Assembly (NCBI GenBank): GCA_964244115.1
Contig: CAXTHM010000101.1
Span: forward strand, 1 to 11,092
DNA length: 11,092 bases
Reading direction: 5' to 3'
Source of the DNA: CADCWK01 sp964244115
Lineage (GTDB): Bacteria > Chloroflexota > Chloroflexia > Thermomicrobiales > UBA6265
Shown: piece by piece, positions 6,760 through 11,092 of the stretch
Layout of the letters: every line of letters starts with the position of its first letter
How positions within the stretch are numbered: the stretch's first letter is position 1
Translations under genes and position numbers: made by a program
Notes under the pieces: generated by a model
Told to the model about the DNA's origin: nothing
Database searches by the model: none
What the model saw: the letters and a program-made list of their open reading frames with translations, nothing else

Positions 6760-7381
6760 ACGATGCTCTTGCCGGCCGCTCACCGGTCAGGAACTGCGGG
6801 GTCCGGTGCGCCCAGATCGATTCCGGGTAGTCCGCGACGAGGCGGTCCCAGACATCGTCGCGGGCGTCGTGGTCCTCATGCCCCACCCAGTAGACGGCGA
6901 TGCCGAGCCAGTAGAGCAGCTCGGGCCGCATCGGACCGTGCGGCCGGCGATCGAGGGCCGCACGGAGCAGCCGCTCGGACTCGGCGTGGCGCGCCTCCCG
7001 GATGCGGGCCTGGGCCTCCCCGAGCGCGAGGACATCGAGCAGATCGGCCGGCGGCAGCGAGTTGACGCTGCGGTAATGCTCGACCTGCATCCGGTCCAGC
7101 ACGATCAGGGTCGGCAGCCAGAGCACGCGCAGCGCCCGCGCCGCCGGAGCGGTGTAGTCGAGCCGCAGGCAGACGAAGCGGTCGGCCAGGACCTCCGCGA
7201 CGGCCGGGTCCGGGAAGACCCGCTCGTCGAGGAGCTCGCAGCCGATGCAGTGGTCGTGCTTCTCGACCTTGATCAGGACGACCCGGCGCTCGTCGCGGGC
7301 TCGCCGGAACGCCGTCTCCCAGTCCGTCTCCCAGACCACATCGGTCACGCTGACCGCATCCACGATCGCATCGTCCATCAT
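6755..7381 (-). CDS. Thioredoxin-fold protein with CxxC motif and TPR-like C-terminus
   Basis: This is a protein of about 208 residues. The N-terminal half looks like a thioredoxin/DUF255-type fold: a VVLIKVEKHDHC strand, a redox-type HCIGCELLDE motif with Cys45 and Cys48, a FPDPAVAEVLADRFVCLRLDY segment, and WLPTL carrying the cis-proline (Pro90). The C-terminal part (about 110-200) is helical with TPR-like spacing (AESERLLRAAL...PELLYWLGIAVYWVG...WDRLVADYPES). There is no signal peptide, so it is cytoplasmic. Several in-frame ATGs exist (7411, 7387, 7381, 7378); 7381 is preferred because AGAGAGG lies eight bases upstream. It is divergent from the ABC importer operon and convergent with DUF917 copy B. 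A disulfide or thiol role is likely; the substrate is unknown. Confidence 0.75.
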   Translation of the reverse strand: MMDDAIVDAVSVTDVVWETDWETAFRRARDERRVVLIKVEKHDHCIGCELLDERVFPDPAVAEVLADRFVCLRLDYTAPAARALRVLWLPTLIVLDRMQVEHYRSVNSLPPADLLDVLALGEAQARIREARHAESERLLRAALDRRPHGPMRPELLYWLGIAVYWVGHEDHDARDDVWDRLVADYPESIWAHRTPQFLTGERPARASS

Positions 7382-7404
7382 GACCATCGCCTCTCTGTGC
7401 AGAA

Positions 7405-7442
7405 TCGCCAAACGGTCAGCCCGATTGGCGACTATTTGGCGA
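7405..7442. promoter_or_regulatory. Putative operator: three TTGGCGA motifs
   Basis: An interrupted palindrome, TCGCCAAACGG-TCAGC-CCGATTGGCGA (7405-7431), matches at 10 of 11 arm positions. It is followed by another direct half-site, TTTGGCGA, at 7435-7442. Each half-site contains TTGGCGA, and the third starts 11 bases after the second. The cluster lies just upstream of the thioredoxin-like gene and of a TATACT box facing the importer, a good position for a dimeric regulator controlling both directions. The regulator is not identified. Confidence 0.5.
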
Positions 7443-7453
7443 GACCGCTCGGC

Positions 7454-7459
7454 TATACT
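7454..7459 (+). promoter_or_regulatory. Candidate -10 box of the importer operon
   Basis: TATACT matches five of six positions of the sigma-70/sigma-A -10 consensus (TATAAT) and stands out in GC-rich DNA. It lies about 200 bases before the solute-binding protein start, implying a long leader. No good -35 is present at 16-18 bases. The TTGGCG copies lie at 12 and 23 bases, consistent with an activator- or repressor-dependent promoter. Confidence 0.4.
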
Positions 7460-7461
7460 GC

Positions 7462-7566
7462 GGATTCTCGTCGGCGGGTGACGAAGAGTAAGTCAAGATG
7501 GCCCGGTTCCAAACCGGCGATCCGGTTCCCACGCCCGGGACCGGTTGGCGGTGAACCGGGTCCGCA
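7462..7566 (+). promoter_or_regulatory. Structured 5' leader of the importer operon
   Basis: A cluster of potential RNA hairpins follows the TATACT box. TCGTC/GACGA with an extended bulged stem spans about 7462-7486. CCGGTT-CCA-AACCGG lies at 7503-7517. GGACCGGTT...AACCGGGTCC (about 7538-7564) forms a long stem with one bulge. The hexamer CCGGTT or its complement occurs five times in 57 bases (7503, 7512, 7522, 7541, 7554), allowing alternative pairings. No known riboswitch core is recognised. It may be a cis-regulatory RNA or just a stable leader. Confidence 0.35.
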
Positions 7567-7657
7567 TCGGTCTCCCGCTCGGGCTCTCGCCGCTCCGCCC
7601 GACCAGATCGCGTCGTAGACGACCTGACCTTATCGTACGTAAAACAGGAGGTTCCCG

Positions 7658-9328
7658 GTGCAGGACGATCGGCTCAGACTCACGTTGACCCGCATGATGC
7701 ACGATCTCGGCGACCGCAGCCTGTCCCGCCGGGACGCGCTCAGGATCGCCGGCTCCGCCGCCGTCGCCAGCGGGATCGCCGGTGGCGCGGCCCTCGCCAT
7801 GCCCGGCTCACTGACCCGGTCCTCGGCTCAGGCCGCGTCGAACACGCTGGTGTTCGGTTCCGGCCAGGACATGAGCAACCTCGACCCGCACACGGGTCAT
7901 GACTACTCGATCGCCTGGGGACAGAAGGCACTCTACGATTCCCTGCTCCGTTACGAGGGCAACCCGGGCGTCCTCCAGCCGCTGGTCGCGACCGAGGTAA
8001 CCGCCAACGCGGACGGATCGGTCTGGACGATCAAGATCGACGAGCGGGCGACCTTCCAGGACGGCAGCAAGGTCGACGCGACCGCGGTCCAGTGGAACAT
8101 CAACCGCCTGCTGACCAAGAACCTCGGCGTCGCGTACATGTTCGCCCCGGTGCTGGACACCACGTCGGCCGTCGTGACCGATGCCCAGACCCTGACGCTC
8201 ACGCTGCTGAGCCCGTTCGCGCCGTTCGACCTGATCCTGCCGTGGCTGTTCCTGGCCAACCCGGCGGTGGTCGAGGCCAACGCCGGCAGCGACGGCGGCG
8301 AGACCTACCTGCGCTCGACCGGCGCGGGCGGCGGGCCGTACGCCCTCAGCCGGGTCGAGCCCAACAGCCTCTACCAGTTCGACCGCAACCCGACCTACTG
8401 GTACACCCACCCGACCGTCACCACGCCGATCCAGACCTTCGTCTGGCGGATCATCCGCGAGTCCTCCACCAAGCGGATCGCGATGGAGGCCGGCGAGGTC
8501 CAGTGGGGCGACACGATGACGGTCGAGGATGTCACGGCACTGGGCAGCGACCCCCGGTTCGTCGTCAACTCGGTCCCGGCGCTGGAGCCGTTCTCGATCA
8601 AGCTGAACAACAAGGTCGGCCCGACGGCGGACGTCAACGTCCGGAAGGCGCTGGCCGCCCTGTTCGACTATGACTCGGCGATGTCCCTGCTCGAAGGCCG
8701 CGGCACGGTCCTGAGCGGTCCGCTCTCGTCGGCCTTCACCCCGTGGTACGACGAGGCGCTCGTGCCGATCCGCTACGACGTCGAGGCCGCGAAGGCGTTC
8801 CTCGCCCAGAGCGCCTACCCCGATGGCGGCTTCGAACTCGAGTACGTCTACGTGACTGGCATCTCGATCGAGGAGCAGTTCGGCCTGCTCCTACTCTCCG
8901 CTGCCGCCGAACTCAACATCACCATCACCCCCAACCCGGTCCTCTGGCCGGACTTCGTCGCCCGGGCCGCGACCGCCGAGACCGCCCCGGCGATGGCCGC
9001 GGTCTACGGCAGCACCGATTATGTCGACCCGGACAACTACCTCTACGCGTCCTACCACAGCAGCCAGGCCGGCGCGTGGACGGCGGCGTCGCACTACAGC
9101 AACCCGCAGGTCGACGACCTGCTGATCCAGGCCCGCACCACCACTGATGAGGCACAGCGCAAGTCGCTCTACGATCAGATCCAGCAGATCCTGGTCGCCG
9201 ATCAGGCGGAGCTGTGGATCTACACCGAGGTCGCCAACGCGGCCTGGGTGGCGGAACTCACCGGCGACCTGCCGAACTCCGTCATGGGTGGCGACCTCCG
9301 GGGCATGCAGTTCGCGGCCGCCACGTAA
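7658..9328 (+). CDS. ABC transporter solute-binding protein, family 5 (peptide/nickel type), Tat-exported
   Basis: This 556-residue extracytoplasmic solute-binding protein belongs to the SBP_bac_5 family, which delivers peptides, opines, sugars, nickel complexes or other small molecules to a DppBC-type permease. The N-terminus has a twin-arginine-like motif, SRRDAL (residues 23-28), then a hydrophobic stretch and a likely AQA|A cleavage near residue 59. No lipobox cysteine is seen. The mature protein has the family landmarks: LDPHTGHDYS, ALYDSLLRYEGN, PLVATEV, WTIKIDERATFQDGSKVDA, and a C-terminal DLLIQARTTTDEAQRKSLYDQIQQIL helix pair. The GTG start is set by a perfect AGGAGG (7646-7651) six bases upstream; in-frame ATGs at 7694 and 7697 lack such a site. 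It is first in the importer operon. Ligand specificity cannot be deduced. Confidence 0.93.
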   Translation: MQDDRLRLTLTRMMHDLGDRSLSRRDALRIAGSAAVASGIAGGAALAMPGSLTRSSAQAASNTLVFGSGQDMSNLDPHTGHDYSIAWGQKALYDSLLRYEGNPGVLQPLVATEVTANADGSVWTIKIDERATFQDGSKVDATAVQWNINRLLTKNLGVAYMFAPVLDTTSAVVTDAQTLTLTLLSPFAPFDLILPWLFLANPAVVEANAGSDGGETYLRSTGAGGGPYALSRVEPNSLYQFDRNPTYWYTHPTVTTPIQTFVWRIIRESSTKRIAMEAGEVQWGDTMTVEDVTALGSDPRFVVNSVPALEPFSIKLNNKVGPTADVNVRKALAALFDYDSAMSLLEGRGTVLSGPLSSAFTPWYDEALVPIRYDVEAAKAFLAQSAYPDGGFELEYVYVTGISIEEQFGLLLLSAAAELNITITPNPVLWPDFVARAATAETAPAMAAVYGSTDYVDPDNYLYASYHSSQAGAWTAASHYSNPQVDDLLIQARTTTDEAQRKSLYDQIQQILVADQAELWIYTEVANAAWVAELTGDLPNSVMGGDLRGMQFAAAT

Positions 9329-9340
9329 GCATCGCGAGAC

Positions 9341-9387
9341 GCCGGGAACGCGAGGGTGGGGCGCCCGCCTGCCCCCGCGCTCCCGGC
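9341..9387 (+). promoter_or_regulatory. Intra-operon stem-loop between binding protein and permease genes
   Basis: The left arm, beginning GCCGGGAACGCG (9341), and the right arm, ending CGCGCTCCCGGC (9387), pair over about 15 bases with one mismatch and small bulges, leaving a loop around 9362-9370. It sits in the 99-base gap after the binding-protein stop. In many importer operons a stem-loop at this place stabilises the upstream message or limits read-through, giving much more binding protein than permease. No T-run follows, so stabilisation or partial attenuation is more likely than full termination. Confidence 0.5.
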
Positions 9388-9427
9388 ACTGTCCCATCCT
9401 CACCTCGTCACTCCGCGGGATGGTCCC

Positions 9428-10441
9428 ATGAGCCTGTTCCAGTTCACCACCCGGCGCCTGCTGATGACGATCCCGGTCCTGTTCGGCGTCACGATCCTGA
9501 CGTTCCTGATGTCGCGGGTCGTGCCCGGCGACCCCGCCCGTCTCGCCGCCGGCCCGCAGGCAAGCCAGGAGATGGTCGCGCAGATCCGCTCCCAGTACGG
9601 ACTGGACGACGCGCTGCCCGTGCAGTACTGGCACTACCTGACCGGGCTGTTCCGGGGCGACTGGGGCGACTCGCTCCTGACCCGCCACGCCGTGATCGAC
9701 GACCTCGGCACCTACTGGCCGGCGACGTTCGAACTGGTGCTGGTCTCGATGGTGATCGCGATCGCGATCGGACTGCCGCTGGGCATCGTCGCGGCGGTGC
9801 GGGCCGACCGGTTCGCCGACCAGGCCAGCCGGCTGGTCTCGCTGCTGGGCGTGAGCGTGCCGGCCTTCTGGCTGGCGCTGCTGCTCCAGCTCTTCTTCGG
9901 GCTCCAGCTCGGCTGGCTACCGGTCAGCAGCCGGCTCCCGACCCTGACGCCGCCGCCGGACGCCATCACCCACCTCTACCTGATCGACTCGCTACTGACC
10001 GGCAACTGGTCCACCTTCACCGCCGCCCTAAGCCACATCATCCTGCCGGCCGCGACGCTGAGCCTCGCCTCCCTGGCGACCATCGCGCGGTTCACCCGGG
10101 CCAGCCTGCTCGAGGTCCTCGGCAACGACTACGTCCGGACCGCCCGGGCCAAGGGCCTGTCCGAGCGCCGGGTCATCTGGCGCCACGCGCTCCGCAACGC
10201 CTTCATCCCGACGCTGACCATGATCGGGCTCTCGTTCGGCTGGGCGATGGGCGGCTCGGTCCTCGTCGAGACCGTCTACGACTGGCCGGGGATCGGCCTG
10301 TACGCGACCTCGTCGGCGCTGACGCTCGACTTCAACCCGATCATGGGCATCGCGCTGCTCTACGGGATCGTCTTCAGCCTGATCAACATCGCCGTCGACA
10401 TCAGCTACGGGCTGCTCGACCCACGCGTCAGCAACGCCTGA
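9428..10441 (+). CDS. ABC importer permease, DppB/OppB-like
   Basis: This is a 337-residue inner-membrane permease of the binding-protein-dependent transport family, forming half of the translocation pore. It shows the DppB pattern: an N-terminal membrane helix (about 10-30) followed by SRVVPGDPARLAAG, a periplasmic loop with QYGLDDALPVQYWHYL and GLFRGDWGDSL, helices around 102-122, 136-156, 205-222, 262-282 and 303-325, and the cytoplasmic EAA loop (234-261, DYVRTARAKGLS...HALRNAFIP) that contacts the ATPase. The closing VYDWPGIGLYA and DPRV segments are also typical. Length is normal and the gene looks intact. The start at 9428 is chosen at the first residues that fit the family; GCGGGATGG precedes it. 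It lies between the binding-protein gene and the second permease, 61 bases from the latter. Confidence 0.93.
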   Translation: MSLFQFTTRRLLMTIPVLFGVTILTFLMSRVVPGDPARLAAGPQASQEMVAQIRSQYGLDDALPVQYWHYLTGLFRGDWGDSLLTRHAVIDDLGTYWPATFELVLVSMVIAIAIGLPLGIVAAVRADRFADQASRLVSLLGVSVPAFWLALLLQLFFGLQLGWLPVSSRLPTLTPPPDAITHLYLIDSLLTGNWSTFTAALSHIILPAATLSLASLATIARFTRASLLEVLGNDYVRTARAKGLSERRVIWRHALRNAFIPTLTMIGLSFGWAMGGSVLVETVYDWPGIGLYATSSALTLDFNPIMGIALLYGIVFSLINIAVDISYGLLDPRVSNA

Positions 10442-10502
10442 CCGATCACTCACGTTCAACGCCCAGCCAGCCGAGCCGCGACCTTCCACCGGGGACCCCA
10501 CG

Positions 10503-11087
10503 ATGAGCACGACCGACCTCTCTTCGATCAGCCCCGGCCAGGCGACGACCCGGCGCTCCCGGTTCCGGCTGAACAGCCAGACCAGCCGCTCGATCGCGCG
10601 TTTCCGCCAGAGTCCGCTCTCGGTCGCCGGGCTGGTCATCATCGTCGTGATCCTGTTCGTCGCGGCGGTCGGGCCGCTCCTCGTGCCGTTCCCGCAGGAC
10701 GCGACCGGGACCGTCCACATCGCCGACCGGTTCGCGCCGCCGTCCTGGGATCACCTCTTCGGCACCGACCACATGGGCCGCGACGTCTTCAGCCGGACGA
10801 TCATCGGCGCCCGCGTCTCGCTGCTGGCCGGTCTGACCGTGATCCTGCTGGCCGTCGTGATCGGCACGCTGCTGGGGGCGATCGCCGCGTTCGGTATCGC
10901 GCGATCGGGCAAGCTGTTTGTGCGCGCGGTGATCGGGATGGTGCTCGGCTTCGCTTATTTCGTCGTCGACAATTTCGCGCTCGCCATGGGTAATCTCGGG
11001 GCCTACCCGCCGCTCCTCGCCGCCTGGGCGCCTTTCGTCCTGTTCCTCCTGATCGGCGAGGCGGTGCTGATCCGCACCGAGGAGTGA
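10503..11087 (+). pseudogene. Chimeric permease: DppC/OppC N-terminus fused to an LptG-like C-terminus
   Basis: The 194-residue open frame begins as a DppC-type permease: a charged cytoplasmic N-terminus, RFRQSPLSVAGLVIIVVI as the first membrane helix (about 35-60), the signature HLFGTDHMGRDVFSRTIIGA (84-103), and a second helix, LTVILLAVVIGTLLGAIAAF (111-130). A normal DppC continues with a GGWVD-like loop, the EAA motif and further helices to about 280-300 residues; none of that is present. From residue 131 the sequence is unrelated to DppC. The product could not form a working permease half because the ATPase-contacting EAA loop is lost. The start at 10503 fits the family; the region ahead (CACCGGGGACC) is a weak ribosome site. 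This is either a contig join from two genomes or a real recombination or deletion. Confidence 0.8.
10893..11087 (+). other. Foreign tail: LptG (YjgP/YjgQ family) C-terminal fragment
   Basis: Residues 131-194 of the chimeric frame read as the end of an LPS-export permease LptG: an RSGK start, a helix around VRAVIGMVLGFAYFVVDNFA, the turn LGAYPPLLAAWAP, and a last helix, FVLFLLIGEAVLI, ending RTEE. The R...G..+GF.+++.....G.PP+++A..P order is the usual LptG C-terminus, and the wording is most like alphaproteobacterial versions. Codons TTT, GCT, TAT, AAT (twice), GGT (twice) and CGA cluster here, whereas the neighbouring permease avoids them. LptG belongs to diderm, LPS-making bacteria, which does not suit the rest of the window. 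Confidence 0.7.
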
Positions 11088-11092
11088 GCGCG

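Noticed and set aside
7480..7570. T-box-like leader (GACGAAGAGTAAGT and GGTTGGCGGTGAACC resemble stem I fragments)
   Set aside because: The essential downstream antiterminator sequence of the GGTGGNACCGCG type is absent before the start codon, and there is no terminator. The resemblance is too weak to call.
1..11092. tRNA, rRNA, CRISPR arrays, transposase genes or phage genes
   Set aside because: I saw no regularly spaced repeats, no tRNA cloverleaf with a T-loop consensus, and no mobile-element protein motifs on either strand.

Overview
The window is high-GC, densely coding DNA with strong GC3 bias (Asn, Tyr and Phe are almost always AAC, TAC and TTC). GTG starts, tight gene overlaps, a Tat-type signal on a transport protein and a DUF917/hydantoinase gene set suggest a high-GC member of the Chloroflexota (Thermomicrobia-like) or a similar soil/thermal lineage. 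That placement is inference from style; there is no marker gene here.

Layout. (1) 259-2236, minus strand: a three-gene sulfur-carrier module of a MoaD/ThiS/CysO-like small protein, a JAMM (Mec/HcyD-like) metalloprotease overlapping it by 4 bases, and a PLP-dependent Cys/Met trans-sulfuration enzyme. It matches the logic of protein-thiocarboxylate routes to cysteine (CysO/Mec) or homocysteine (HcyS/HcyD/MetY). The carrier ends in Gly-Gly-Ala-Ala-Gly, so it needs trimming before use. (2) 2359-5047, minus strand: a DUF917 protein and a HyuA-type hydantoinase/oxoprolinase subunit overlapping by 8 bases. (3) 5363-6493, plus strand: a second DUF917 paralogue, divergent from HyuA across a 315-base intergenic region. 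(4) 6494-6754: gene-free, hairpin-rich spacer resembling a REP/BIME element between convergent genes. (5) 6755-7381, minus strand: a thioredoxin-fold protein with a CIGC motif and a helical, TPR-like C-terminus. (6) 7382-7657: a divergent control region with a three-copy TTGGCGA motif, a TATACT box and a strongly structured leader. (7) 7658-11087, plus strand: a peptide/nickel-family ABC importer, comprising a Tat-exported solute-binding protein, a DppB-like permease and a broken DppC-like permease.

The last gene is the main anomaly. After about 130 residues of normal DppC sequence the reading frame passes, without a stop, into a tail that looks like the C-terminus of an LptG (YjgP/YjgQ) lipopolysaccharide-export permease. 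Codon choice shifts at the same point. The likeliest explanation is a chimeric join near the end of a metagenomic contig, although a real recombination is possible.

Working model (inference): the importer brings in a small organic compound, the HyuA/DUF917 proteins open or desulfurise a hydantoin or thiohydantoin-like ring, and the adjacent carrier module handles reduced sulfur for cysteine or methionine synthesis. The carrier-activating E1-like adenylase, the importer ATPases and any regulator gene are not in the window.
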